From NCBI GenBank assembly GCA_018000995.1, contig JAGNIU010000017.1, positions 1 through 64,000 on the forward strand: DNA of 64,000 nucleotides, written 5' to 3'. The notes beneath the pieces are model-generated. The model made no database searches and was not told where the DNA came from. It worked only from the letters and a program-made list of their open reading frames with translations. This document shows positions 54,335 through 63,384 of this stretch, in pieces. Numbering within the stretch: the first letter of the stretch is position 1; each line of letters starts with the position of its first letter. Made by a program: the position numbers and the translations under genes. Source of the DNA: Bacteroidia bacterium. Lineage in GTDB: Bacteria; Bacteroidota; Bacteroidia; B-17B0; Aurantibacillaceae.

Positions 54335-55624
54335 ATGATACAGGTAATAAAATATCCAAATAAAGATTCTTGGAAGGAACTTCTTAAGCGACCTACTATC
54401 GATTCTGCTTCATTAGAAGGTACTGTAAGTACTATTCTGAAAAAGGTAAAAGAGACTGGCGACTCTGCTTTAAAAGAATATGCCTTACAATTTGACAAAG
54501 TGAAATTAGATTCATTACAAGTTTCAGAAGAGGAAATAAATAAAGCCGCGAGTTTGGTTAGTGATGAGTTAAAGAAAGCAATCCAAACTGCAAAAAGTAA
54601 CATTGAGAAATTCCACACTTCACAAAAAGAAGAAGTAAAAGTGATTGAAACTTCAAAAGGGGTTTTATGTTGGAGAAAATCAATCGGAATCGAAAAAGTT
54701 GGTTTATACATTCCCGGAGGTACAGCCCCACTCTTTTCCACTGTACTAATGCTTGGTGTTCCTGCACAATTAGCAGGATGCAAAGAAATTATTTTATGTT
54801 CACCTTGTGATAAAAACGGGAACATTAATCCTGCCATTTTATTCACTGCTAAATTAGTTGGCATAACAAAAATATTTAAAGTTGGAGGCGCTCAAGCAAT
54901 TGGGGCTTTGACTTATGGTACAGAAAGTATACCTCAGGTTTACAAAATATTTGGTCCGGGTAATCAATATGTCACTTGTGCCAAACAATTAGTGAATAAA
55001 GAAGGTATAGCCATTGACATGCCGGCAGGTCCTTCAGAAGTTGCGGTTTTAGCAGATGAAACTTGTGTTCCTGAATTTGTTGCTGCTGATTTACTATCAC
55101 AAGCTGAACACGGAATTGACAGTCAGGTTATTTTAGTGAGCGACAATGAAAAAGTAATTGAAAAAATAAATATTGAAATTGAAAAGCAACTGAATCAATT
55201 ACCAAGAAAGGAATTAGCAGCTGCCGCATTAAAAAACAGTAAAGCAATTTTGGTAAATAATTTAAATGAAGGACTTGACTTACTTAATCAATACGCATCA
55301 GAACACTTAATCATTGCTTGTAAAAATGAAGAAGAATTAGCCTCAAAAGTTATTAATGCGGGCTCCGTGTTTTTAGGAAATTATTCTTGCGAAAGTGCTG
55401 GTGATTATGCTTCCGGTACAAACCATACCTTACCAACTAATGGGAATGCAAAAGCTTATAGCGGTGTTTCCCTGGATAGTTTCGTGAAAAAAGTTACTTT
55501 TCAGAGATTAACAAAAGATGGAATAAATACAATTGGAAGAACTATTGAATTAATGGCCGAGGCCGAAGGTTTATATGCACACAAAAACGCAGTAAGTATT
55601 AGAATGATGAATGTTGAATTATAA
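54335..55624 (+). CDS. hisD: Histidinol dehydrogenase
   Basis: 429 residues, normal length. Signatures: IPGGTAPLFSTVLMLGVPAQ, GGAQAIGALTYGTESIPQVY, SQAEHGIDSQVIL (zinc-region Gln/His), YASEHLII (catalytic Glu-His) and GDYASGTNHTLPTNGNAK (zinc Asp/His). Oxidises histidinol to histidine in two steps. Starts directly after hisG's stop. Confidence 0.97.
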   Translation: MIQVIKYPNKDSWKELLKRPTIDSASLEGTVSTILKKVKETGDSALKEYALQFDKVKLDSLQVSEEEINKAASLVSDELKKAIQTAKSNIEKFHTSQKEEVKVIETSKGVLCWRKSIGIEKVGLYIPGGTAPLFSTVLMLGVPAQLAGCKEIILCSPCDKNGNINPAILFTAKLVGITKIFKVGGAQAIGALTYGTESIPQVYKIFGPGNQYVTCAKQLVNKEGIAIDMPAGPSEVAVLADETCVPEFVAADLLSQAEHGIDSQVILVSDNEKVIEKINIEIEKQLNQLPRKELAAAALKNSKAILVNNLNEGLDLLNQYASEHLIIACKNEEELASKVINAGSVFLGNYSCESAGDYASGTNHTLPTNGNAKAYSGVSLDSFVKKVTFQRLTKDGINTIGRTIELMAEAEGLYAHKNAVSIRMMNVEL

Positions 55625-55640
55625 ATGATGAATTAAAAAT

Positions 55641-56690
55641 ATGTTTGATTTAGACAATATAACAAGAGAGAATATCAAAAGTCTAAAACCTTATTCATCG
55701 GCACGTGATGAATATAAAGGGAAAGAAGGGGTGTTTTTAGACGCGAATGAAAATTCATACGGCTCACCATTGGACACGAATTACAATCGTTATCCTGATC
55801 CTTTGCAATTGGACGTGAAAGAAAAATTGGGTAAGATTAAAGGTTTACCAATCCAAAATATTTTTCTAGGTAACGGTAGCGATGAGGCGATTGACATTTT
55901 ATTCAGAGCTTTTTGTAATCCTTCGCTTGACAATATCATCATTTGTCCGCCCACTTATGGCATGTATGAAGTGTCGGCTAATATCAATAATGTCAAAATT
56001 CAAAAAGTTCCGCTAACTCCCGAAGAATTTCAATTAGATACTGAAGCAATAATCAGCGCCATTAATCCCAATACAAAACTCATTTTTATTTGTTGTCCGA
56101 ATAACCCAACTGGAAACGGAGTTAAGTGGGAATCAGTAAAACGCATCCTTGAAAACTTTAAAGGTATTGTTGTAATTGATGAGGCCTATATCAATTTTGC
56201 ACGTTATAGAAGTTTAATACCTGAATTATTGAATTATCCGAACTTAGTAATTCTTCAAACCTTATCGAAAGCATGGGGCTTGGCAGGATTAAGACTGGGT
56301 ATGGCCTTCGCTTCTGAACCCATCATTGATATATTCAATAAAATAAAACCACCATACAACATTAATTCAGTTACACAAAAACTCGTAATTGAGGCTTTAA
56401 ATAATACCAATAAAATTAATGATTGGATTAAAACTATTGTTAAGGAAAGAGAATTATTAAGTGCAGAGATTTCAAAACTAGACTTCGTACTTAAAGTTTA
56501 TCCTAGCGAAGCTAATTTTATTCTAATCAAAACAACAGACGCTCTTGCTATCTACAATTATTTAACATCAAAACAAATTATTATCCGCGACAGAAGTAAG
56601 GTTGAACTTTGCGAAGGTTGTTTACGCATTACTGTTGGGACTAAAGAAGAAAATCAATCATTACTAAATACATTAAAACAATACAAATGA
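55641..56690 (+). CDS. hisC: Histidinol-phosphate aminotransferase
   Basis: 349 residues, PLP fold type I. N-terminal [31 protein letters not shown]-lysine in [14 protein letters not shown], and [13 protein letters not shown]. Converts imidazole acetol phosphate to histidinol phosphate. Overlaps hisB by 4 bp (ATGA). Confidence 0.95.
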   Translation: MFDLDNITRENIKSLKPYSSARDEYKGKEGVFLDANENSYGSPLDTNYNRYPDPLQLDVKEKLGKIKGLPIQNIFLGNGSDEAIDILFRAFCNPSLDNIIICPPTYGMYEVSANINNVKIQKVPLTPEEFQLDTEAIISAINPNTKLIFICCPNNPTGNGVKWESVKRILENFKGIVVIDEAYINFARYRSLIPELLNYPNLVILQTLSKAWGLAGLRLGMAFASEPIIDIFNKIKPPYNINSVTQKLVIEALNNTNKINDWIKTIVKERELLSAEISKLDFVLKVYPSEANFILIKTTDALAIYNYLTSKQIIIRDRSKVELCEGCLRITVGTKEENQSLLNTLKQYK

Positions 56691-57787
56691 AAAAAGTCTT
56701 ATTTATAGATCGTGATGGAACGGTAATTTGGGAACCACCCGATACTTTTCAAATTGATAGTTTTGAGAAATTGAAATTTTTACCGGGTGTCTTCAATTAC
56801 CTTGGAAGAATTGCGAAGGAGTTGGATTACGAATTAGTGATGGTAACCAATCAAGATGGTTTAGGAACGGATTCCTTTCCTGAAAATACATTTTGGCCGG
56901 TACAGAATTTTATCATTGAAGCCTTAGAAAAAGAAGGAATTTCATTTTCTGAAGTGTGCATTGATAAAAGTTTTGAATCAGAAAATAAACCAACTCGCAA
57001 ACCAAATACCGGAATGTTGACAAAATATTTGAATGGCAATTACGATTTAAAAAACTCATTTGTAATTGGCGATAGATTAACGGATGTGAAACTAGCTGCT
57101 AATCTTGGTTGCAAGTCTATTTTTCTAAAGAATTTTGACACCCCAACAGAAAACATTGACAAAATAGTTTCCAATTGGGAAGAAATTTATTCCTTTCTAA
57201 AATTACCATCGAGAACTGCTGAGTATTCAAGAAAAACTAACGAAACCGACATCTCTATTAAATTGAATTTAGATGGAACAGGTAAAGCAGAAATCAATAC
57301 AGGTTTAAATTTCTTTAATCATATGTTAGAGCAAATTGCCCGTCACGGTTCCGTTGATTTAAACATTCAGGCAAAAGGCGATTTGCACATTGATGAACAC
57401 CACACTATTGAAGATGTTGGTATTGCTTTAGGTGAATGTTTCTCAAAAGCCATTGGCAATAAAAAAGGAATCGAACGTTATGGTTTTTGTTTACCAATGG
57501 ATGATTGTTTAGCACAAGTGGCGATTGATTTTGGAGGAAGAAACTGGATAGAATGGAAAGCAGAATTTAAAAGGGAAAAAGTTGGAGATATGCCAACGGA
57601 AATGTTCTTTCATTTTTTTAAATCCTTCAGCGACTCCTCAAAATGTAATTTAAATATTAAAGCAGAAGGCGAAAACGAACACCATAAGATAGAAGCTATT
57701 TTTAAAGCTTTTGCGAAGGCGATTAAATTTGCGTTGAAGAGAGATGCTAATAATAATGAACTACCAAGCACAAAGGGATTACTATAA
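56687..57787 (+). CDS. hisB: Bifunctional histidinol phosphatase / imidazoleglycerol-phosphate dehydratase
   Basis: 366 residues. N-domain HAD phosphatase with IDRDGTV (nucleophile Asp8, acid Asp10) and [16 protein letters not shown]-domain IGPD with [29 protein letters not shown] and [19 protein letters not shown] (metal His pairs). The two-domain fusion is the enterobacterial-type HisB. Stop at 57785-57787 overlaps the repeat-derived ATG of hisH. Confidence 0.96.
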   Translation: MKKVLFIDRDGTVIWEPPDTFQIDSFEKLKFLPGVFNYLGRIAKELDYELVMVTNQDGLGTDSFPENTFWPVQNFIIEALEKEGISFSEVCIDKSFESENKPTRKPNTGMLTKYLNGNYDLKNSFVIGDRLTDVKLAANLGCKSIFLKNFDTPTENIDKIVSNWEEIYSFLKLPSRTAEYSRKTNETDISIKLNLDGTGKAEINTGLNFFNHMLEQIARHGSVDLNIQAKGDLHIDEHHTIEDVGIALGECFSKAIGNKKGIERYGFCLPMDDCLAQVAIDFGGRNWIEWKAEFKREKVGDMPTEMFFHFFKSFSDSSKCNLNIKAEGENEHHKIEAIFKAFAKAIKFALKRDANNNELPSTKGLL

Positions 57788-57794
57788 TGTCAGT

Positions 57795-57835
57795 TCGAGC
57801 GAAGTCGAGAACCGTAATGTCTCGACTTCGCTCGA
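57795..57835. repeat. Palindromic repeat between hisB and hisH
   Basis: TCGAGCGAAGTCGAGA (57795-57810) and TCTCGACTTCGCTCGA (57820-57835): perfect 16-bp inverted repeat, loop ACCGTAATG. Same family as 39747-39814. Confidence 0.85.
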
Positions 57836-57852
57836 CAGGACAATCTAATAAT

Positions 57853-58473
57853 ATGAAAGTTGCACTCATAAAATATAACGCAGGAAACATTCAATCCGTA
57901 AAATTCGCTTTGAACCGAATTGGCATTGAACCTATATTAACTGATTCTATTGCGGAAATTCAATCGGCTGATAAAGTTATATTCCCCGGCGTTGGTGAAG
58001 CTTCAAGTGCAATGATGTATTTAAAAGAAAAAGGACTTGATTCCGTTATTAAAAACTTAAAACAACCGGTACTTGGGATTTGTTTGGGCATGCAACTGAT
58101 GTGCAAGTATTCTGAAGAAGGAAATACGAATTGTCTTGGAATATTTAACTCTTCTGTAAAGCGGTTCAATTCTCCCTTTGAAGGGAGACAGACCGAAGGT
58201 CAGAGGGATGTCACGTTCAAAATCCCACAAATTGGCTGGAACAACATTTACAATTTGAAAAGTAATTTGTTTAAAGGTGTTTCAGAAAATGAGTTTCAAT
58301 ACTTCGTTCACGGTTATTATGTTGAACTAGGTCAGAACACTATAGCTACAACAAATTATATTACAGAATATAGCTCTGCTTTACAAAAAGATAATTTTTA
58401 CGGTGTACAATTTCACCCCGAGAAATCAGCTAAAGCAGGAGAACAAATTTTAAAAAACTTTATTAATTTATAA
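57853..58473 (+). CDS. hisH: Imidazole glycerol phosphate synthase, glutaminase subunit
   Basis: 206 residues from the ATG at 57853 (MKVALIKYNAGNIQSVKFAL); an open frame to 57787 would add 22 residues read from the palindromic repeat. Class I glutaminase: catalytic Cys in GICLGMQLM, His and Glu in GVQFHPEKS, and the PGVGEASSAM loop. Between VKRF and KIPQIGWNNI lies an extra stretch (NSPFEGRQTEGQRDVTF), where homologues have only a short loop; it is encoded by a palindrome at 58171-58213. It supplies ammonia to HisF. The glutaminase motifs are intact, so the gene is probably functional. Confidence 0.93.
   Translation: MKVALIKYNAGNIQSVKFALNRIGIEPILTDSIAEIQSADKVIFPGVGEASSAMMYLKEKGLDSVIKNLKQPVLGICLGMQLMCKYSEEGNTNCLGIFNSSVKRFNSPFEGRQTEGQRDVTFKIPQIGWNNIYNLKSNLFKGVSENEFQYFVHGYYVELGQNTIATTNYITEYSSALQKDNFYGVQFHPEKSAKAGEQILKNFINL
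58171..58213. repeat. Palindromic element inside the hisH coding region
   Basis: TCTCCCTT-TG-AAGGGAGA (58171-58188) followed by GACC-GAA-GGTC (58191-58201) and AGAGGGATGTCA. Same order of parts as the intergenic element at 58487: hairpin, hairpin, GAGGG-type tail. It is in frame. Confidence 0.75.
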
Positions 58474-58486
58474 ATACGCAAAATAA

Positions 58487-58547
58487 CTCCTCCCCTTTTT
58501 TAAGGGGAGGTGGATTCTCCGCTTTTCGCGGAGAAGACGGAGGGGTC
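58487..58547. repeat. Composite palindromic repeat between hisH and hisA
   Basis: CCTCCCCTT-TTTT-AAGGGGAGG (58489-58510), TTCTCCGC-TTTTC-GCGGAGAA (58515-58535), then GACGGAGGGGTCA. It fills the gap before the hisA ATG at 58551. Confidence 0.85.
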
Positions 58548-58550
58548 AAA

Positions 58551-59297
58551 ATGAAGAACACGGCTAATAAAATAGAAATAATTCCGGCGATAGACATCAT
58601 CGATGGTAAGTGCGTACGCTTAACGCAGGGCGACTATTCTCAAAAAACAATCTATAATGAGAATCCACTGGAAGTAGCTAAAGAATTTGAAGCCTTAGGA
58701 ATTAAACGGTTGCATTTAGTTGATTTAGATGGCGCTAAAAAAGGTGAGGTTGTTAATTTGAAAGTTTTAGAAAGCATTGCATCCCAAACGAAATTAATTA
58801 TTGATTTTGGTGGCGGAATAAAAAACGATGTTTCTATCGAAAAAGTATTTAATGCCGGCGCTGAACTCGCTACCATTGGGAGTTTAGCTGTTAAACAACC
58901 CAATATTTTATTTAGTTGGGTGAAAAAATATGGCGCGAATAAAATTATGCTTGGCGCTGATGTGAAAAACGAAAATATTGCGATTGGCGGTTGGCTGCAA
59001 TCAACAGACATAAACGTGATTGATTTTATTAAAATTAATTTTTTCGAAGGAATTACAAATGTTTTTTGTACTGACATTTCAAAAGATGGTTTATTACAAG
59101 GGCCCTCGCTTGACCTGTATAAAAAGATAATGACGGAGATTCCGGACTTAAAATTAGTTGCTTCGGGTGGAGTTTCGAATATGAAGGATGTTTTAGAACT
59201 TGATAAAATTGGTTGCGGAGGAGTGATTATTGGTAAAGCCATTTACGAAGGACGAATAACAATGGATGAATTAAAAAATTACATCAATGCTAACTAA
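58551..59297 (+). CDS. hisA: ProFAR isomerase
   Basis: 248 residues, TIM barrel. [20 protein letters not shown] (catalytic Asp), [50 protein letters not shown] (second Asp), [12 protein letters not shown]. Opens the aminoaldose ring of ProFAR. Overlaps hisF by 11 bp. Confidence 0.96.
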   Translation: MKNTANKIEIIPAIDIIDGKCVRLTQGDYSQKTIYNENPLEVAKEFEALGIKRLHLVDLDGAKKGEVVNLKVLESIASQTKLIIDFGGGIKNDVSIEKVFNAGAELATIGSLAVKQPNILFSWVKKYGANKIMLGADVKNENIAIGGWLQSTDINVIDFIKINFFEGITNVFCTDISKDGLLQGPSLDLYKKIMTEIPDLKLVASGGVSNMKDVLELDKIGCGGVIIGKAIYEGRITMDELKNYINAN

Positions 59298-60042
59298 ACG
59301 AATAATTCCTTGTCTGGATATAAAAGATGGTCGCACTGTTAAAGGTGTGAACTTCGAAAATATACGTGATGCCGGTGACCCTGTTGAATTGGCCATTCGC
59401 TATTGTGAAGAAGGTGCCGATGAATTGGTATTTTTAGATATTACGGCAACAAATGAAAAACGTAAGACATTATCTGTATTGGTTACTAGAATCGCTTCTA
59501 CAATAAATATTCCATTTACTGTAGGCGGTGGCATTAATTCAATTGAAGATGTCTCCATTTTATTAAATGCCGGCGCCGATAAAATTTCAGTCAATACCTC
59601 AGCATTTAAGAACCCACAACTTATAAAAGAATTATCTTCCCGTTTTGGTAGTCAGTGTATTGTTTTAGCAATTGACACAAAATTTGAAGACGGTGATTGG
59701 TTTGTGTATTTAAATGGTGGAAAAGTAAAAACAGAAAAGAAGGCATTAGACTGGGCGAAAGAAGGAGTTGCTCTTGGTGCGGGAGAAATACTACTCACTT
59801 CCATGAATAATGATGGTACAAAAAATGGTTTCGCGAACGATATAACTAAATTGATTTCTGAAAACGTAAATGTTCCTGTTATCGCAAGTGGTGGTGCGGG
59901 TTCCATTCAACATTTTAATGATGCATTTGTAAAAGGAAGAGCCGATGCAGCTTTAGCGGCCAGCGTTTTCCACTTTAATGAAATAAATATTAAAACATTA
60001 AAACAAGAATTAAGAAAAAATAAAATAAACGTAAGATTATGA
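59287..60042 (+). CDS. hisF: Imidazole glycerol phosphate synthase, cyclase subunit
   Basis: 251 residues, TIM barrel. [20 protein letters not shown] (Asp), [48 protein letters not shown] (second Asp) and [13 protein letters not shown]. Cyclises the intermediate with HisH-derived ammonia into IGP and AICAR. Overlaps hisIE by 4 bp. Confidence 0.97.
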   Translation: MLTKRIIPCLDIKDGRTVKGVNFENIRDAGDPVELAIRYCEEGADELVFLDITATNEKRKTLSVLVTRIASTINIPFTVGGGINSIEDVSILLNAGADKISVNTSAFKNPQLIKELSSRFGSQCIVLAIDTKFEDGDWFVYLNGGKVKTEKKALDWAKEGVALGAGEILLTSMNNDGTKNGFANDITKLISENVNVPVIASGGAGSIQHFNDAFVKGRADAALAASVFHFNEINIKTLKQELRKNKINVRL

Positions 60043-60632
60043 CTATAGATTTCTCAAAATATAAAGATGGATTAGTTCCTGCAATTATTCAAGATGCACA
60101 AACCAAAACAGTTCTGATGCTTGGCTTTATGAATAACGAAGCTTTAGAAAAAACGAAAGAAATAAAAAAAGTTACTTTCTTTAGCAGAAGTAAAAATCGT
60201 TTATGGACTAAAGGCGAAGAAAGCGGAAACTTTTTAATGGTTGAATCTATTGTAGCTGATTGCGACAACGACACCCTCCTAATAAAAGTAAATCCTGTTG
60301 GTCCTGTTTGTCACACCGGAACTGATACTTGTTTTAAAGAAAGTAACACCGGTGATTTCTTACTAGAGCTGGAAAAAACTATTGAGGATAGAAAAAATAA
60401 TCCTAATGATACATCTTATACCTCTTCCTTATTCGCTAAGGGCATTAATAAAATTGCTCAAAAAGTTGGTGAGGAAGCCACAGAAATAATTATTGAAGCG
60501 AAAGATAACAATGATGGTTTGTTTTTAGGAGAGGCTGCTGACTTACTGTTTCACTACTTAATACTATTACAAGCAAAAGGAAAAACGTTGAATGACGTTA
60601 CAGAAGTATTAAAATCCAGACATAAAAAGTGA
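60039..60632 (+). CDS. hisI: Bifunctional PRA-CH / PRA-PH
   Basis: 197 residues. N-domain phosphoribosyl-AMP cyclohydrolase with [20 protein letters not shown] and a third Cys in TCFK (zinc Cys residues); C-domain phosphoribosyl-ATP pyrophosphatase with [19 protein letters not shown] and [14 protein letters not shown] fused HisIE; last gene of the his operon, with no terminator seen right after the stop. Confidence 0.96.
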   Translation: MTIDFSKYKDGLVPAIIQDAQTKTVLMLGFMNNEALEKTKEIKKVTFFSRSKNRLWTKGEESGNFLMVESIVADCDNDTLLIKVNPVGPVCHTGTDTCFKESNTGDFLLELEKTIEDRKNNPNDTSYTSSLFAKGINKIAQKVGEEATEIIIEAKDNNDGLFLGEAADLLFHYLILLQAKGKTLNDVTEVLKSRHKK

Positions 60633-60671
60633 TTATACAATTCCAAAATAAATTATTACTTTTAGTATGGA

Positions 60672-62618
60672 ATGAAAAAAGCACAAATCGGTTTAATACT
60701 TTTTTTGGCCTTTTGGTTGTGTAATTCTTATGCGCAGGAATATACCGGAAATAATCCTGATGTATTACAAGTAAACAAACTTCACAAAAACGACCAATTC
60801 TTTAAAGCACTTGAAATTTGCAACCGCGCTATTAATTTAGCGGGAAAAAAAAACGATACGCAAAATCTGGCTCTCTTTACTTCTCTTAAAGGTTTTATTT
60901 ATCTGGATACCATTAATCAGGATAGCGCCCTGATGTTTTTTGATTTCTCATTTAGAAAAGGGTTAAGTGTAATGGATTATCATTCCATTTATTATTCTCT
61001 TTATGGTTTAGGGAAATATTATTATCGCAACAGTAATTTCACTTTATCGAATAAATATTTCTACCTGCTTAGTTACTACGCCGAAAAACAGAAAAATAAA
61101 TATTACCAACTTGTCGCCTGCTATTACTTAAGTGCGAATTACAATTTATTAATGTCGACCAGCCGAGCTATGCATTATGCGCGACTCGCCTCTCAATTAG
61201 CTTTGGAATTAAAGGACACGACAAGTTATATAAAGTCACTTATTTCAATTGGAGGGAGACATCTTTTGCTGGAAAATTCAGATCCTTTAAATAAGAATTT
61301 TGATTCATCCGATTACTACTTTAATTTATCAGAACAATTTTATAATCAATTTAGCGCAAAGAAAAAAGGATTAGGTTCTGATATCTACAACGGGCTCTTA
61401 AGATCAAATCTTGAAAAGAGAAACTATGACAAAGCCATATACTATGGAAAATTAGCAATTGCTGATGCAAGCAATAGTACTTACGAGCAAAACCTGAATG
61501 TTTTTTACGACAACATTTCGATGGCCTTTACCGATAAAAAGCAATATGATTCCGCTATATATTACTTAGAAAAAGCGATGGTATTAGCAAAAAAACACAA
61601 TTATGTGGATGAATACAAAATGGACTTAAAAGAACTTTCGCGTATTTATCGGCTCACCGGTAAAAACGAAAAAGCTTTTGAGTATCTGGATAAATACATG
61701 CGTGCTGACTCTATGTACAGAACAGATAATAGTCCGCTTATTGATAGTTTAAAAACGGCTTTTGAAGCTGAGAAAAATGCACTCACTATAAAAGCAGAGA
61801 AAGAAAAAATTGAAGATCGCTACGAACAAAAGCAAAAATATTACACGCTTACAGTAACTATTATAGTTCTATTGATTTTGATGTTGATTTATATTCTTTA
61901 TTCGCGTTACAAATTTAAAAAGGAAAAAGAAAAACAAGAGTTGTTTGTTCAGATAAAAGAATCAGAAATTAAAGCTCTGCAAGCTCAAATAAATCCACAT
62001 TTCATTTTTAATTCATTGAATTCAATACTTGAGTTTATTCGTAAATCAGAAAAAGAACAAGCCGCTGCTTATCTGGTAAAATTTACCAAGCTTATTAGAA
62101 TGGTATTGGAATACTCCGACAAAAAAAATATTCTTCTTAAGGATGAGATTGAACTCTTAAAATTATATGCTGAATTAGAAAATTTCAGGTTTAATAATAA
62201 TTTCGTCTGCAAAATTACCACTTCACCGGGTTTGGATATTTACTCAACAGAAATACCATCTATGATTACTCAACCGTTCATCGAGAATGCTGTATTACAC
62301 GGTTTACAAAATAAGTATAGCCTTTTAAACGAACAGGGTATTAAATTTATTGGCGAGCTCAGTATTCATTTTGAAGAACAAGACGAGTATGTAAAATGTA
62401 CTATTGAAGACAACGGTATTGGAAGGGAAAAAGCCGAGGAAATAAAAAAAGCCAAACTCATGAGCCATCAATCGATGGGCATGCGTATAACCAAAGACAG
62501 ATTAAATTTGTTAAGTCAGAATAAATGTAAAATAGATTTTATAGATTTGAAGAACGAAAAGGGAGAAGCTGCAGGAACACGTGCTGAAATATTAATACCG
62601 ATAACAAACGATTTTTAA
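60672..62618 (+). CDS. LytS-type membrane histidine kinase with TPR sensor
   Basis: 648 residues. Signal peptide 1-21, periplasmic TPR-like region (about 25-380, e.g. YYSLYGLGKYYYRNSNFTLS), one transmembrane helix (about 395-415, VTIIVLLILMLIYILYSRYK), a coiled-coil, and a His_kinase domain with QAQINPHFIFNSLNSILEFI (His443) and an HATPase with PFIENAVLHGL and DNGIGREKAEEI. The LytTR regulator follows at 1 bp. Stimulus unknown. A weak TACTTTTA at 60657-60664 could be its -7 box. Confidence 0.92.
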   Translation: MKKAQIGLILFLAFWLCNSYAQEYTGNNPDVLQVNKLHKNDQFFKALEICNRAINLAGKKNDTQNLALFTSLKGFIYLDTINQDSALMFFDFSFRKGLSVMDYHSIYYSLYGLGKYYYRNSNFTLSNKYFYLLSYYAEKQKNKYYQLVACYYLSANYNLLMSTSRAMHYARLASQLALELKDTTSYIKSLISIGGRHLLLENSDPLNKNFDSSDYYFNLSEQFYNQFSAKKKGLGSDIYNGLLRSNLEKRNYDKAIYYGKLAIADASNSTYEQNLNVFYDNISMAFTDKKQYDSAIYYLEKAMVLAKKHNYVDEYKMDLKELSRIYRLTGKNEKAFEYLDKYMRADSMYRTDNSPLIDSLKTAFEAEKNALTIKAEKEKIEDRYEQKQKYYTLTVTIIVLLILMLIYILYSRYKFKKEKEKQELFVQIKESEIKALQAQINPHFIFNSLNSILEFIRKSEKEQAAAYLVKFTKLIRMVLEYSDKKNILLKDEIELLKLYAELENFRFNNNFVCKITTSPGLDIYSTEIPSMITQPFIENAVLHGLQNKYSLLNEQGIKFIGELSIHFEEQDEYVKCTIEDNGIGREKAEEIKKAKLMSHQSMGMRITKDRLNLLSQNKCKIDFIDLKNEKGEAAGTRAEILIPITNDF

Positions 62619-62619
62619 G

Positions 62620-63375
62620 ATGATTAATGCAATTATAGTTGATGATGAAATTAATAACTCTAATTATTTAAAGGGTTTATTGGAAAGTCATTTACCTGAA
62701 GTAAGATTAATTGGTGTTGCTTCCAATATTAGTGAGGCTACAAAACTAATCACAAGCTTAAAACCTGATTTGGTTTTTTTAGATGTTGAGTTACAAACCG
62801 CAACAGGTTTTGATTTATTAAATAATTTACCGGAAATAAATTTCTCTGTTATTTTTACAACTGCTCACCAACACTACGCCTTAAAAGCTATAAAATTCGC
62901 AGCTATTGATTTTTTACTAAAACCTGTGGATGCGGAAGAATTAAAACAAGCTGTGGAGAAAGTAATTAAACTACAAAGTAAAAACAGCCTTAAAGATAAT
63001 ATGAGCGTGTTACTGGAAGGCATTCGCCTACAAAACCGCTTGACTAAAATAGCCATCTCTACACTGTCAAGTATTTTGGTAATTGAAATTAAAGATATTG
63101 TGTATTGTCAGGCTGATGGGCCTTATACCCACTTCTTTTTAAAGGATTCGAAAATAACCAGCTCAAAACATTTAAAAGAATACGAATTGCTTTTAGAAGA
63201 GTACGGTTTTTACCGCATTCATAAATCTTTTTTAGTAAACCTATCTGAAATAAAAAAATACTCCCGCTCCGACGGCGGATTTGTTATTATGAGTAATGGC
63301 GATAAAGTGGATGTGTCGGAAAAAAAGAAAGAAGAGCTTATTACTAAGCTCTCCTCTCATATAATTTTTACCTAG
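62620..63375 (+). CDS. LytTR-family response regulator
   Basis: 251 residues. Receiver domain with DD at 8-9, phospho-acceptor Asp55 (FLDVEL) and Lys in FLLKPVD; C-terminal LytTR DNA-binding domain (about 145-250, DIVYCQADGPYTHFFLKDSK, YGFYRIHKSFLVNLSEI). It pairs with the kinase upstream. Target genes unknown. Confidence 0.95.
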   Translation: MINAIIVDDEINNSNYLKGLLESHLPEVRLIGVASNISEATKLITSLKPDLVFLDVELQTATGFDLLNNLPEINFSVIFTTAHQHYALKAIKFAAIDFLLKPVDAEELKQAVEKVIKLQSKNSLKDNMSVLLEGIRLQNRLTKIAISTLSSILVIEIKDIVYCQADGPYTHFFLKDSKITSSKHLKEYELLLEEYGFYRIHKSFLVNLSEIKKYSRSDGGFVIMSNGDKVDVSEKKKEELITKLSSHIIFT

Positions 63376-63384
63376 AAATTCTTA

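Noticed and set aside
54229-54864. 211-codon minus-strand frame across hisG-hisD
   Set aside because: Antisense to two certain genes; no domain or start context.
58652-59242. 196-codon open frame on the minus strand within hisA
   Set aside because: Lies wholly inside a strongly recognised hisA on the other strand; its Pro/Ser/Phe-rich translation is the usual antisense shadow of a Lys/Gly-rich gene.
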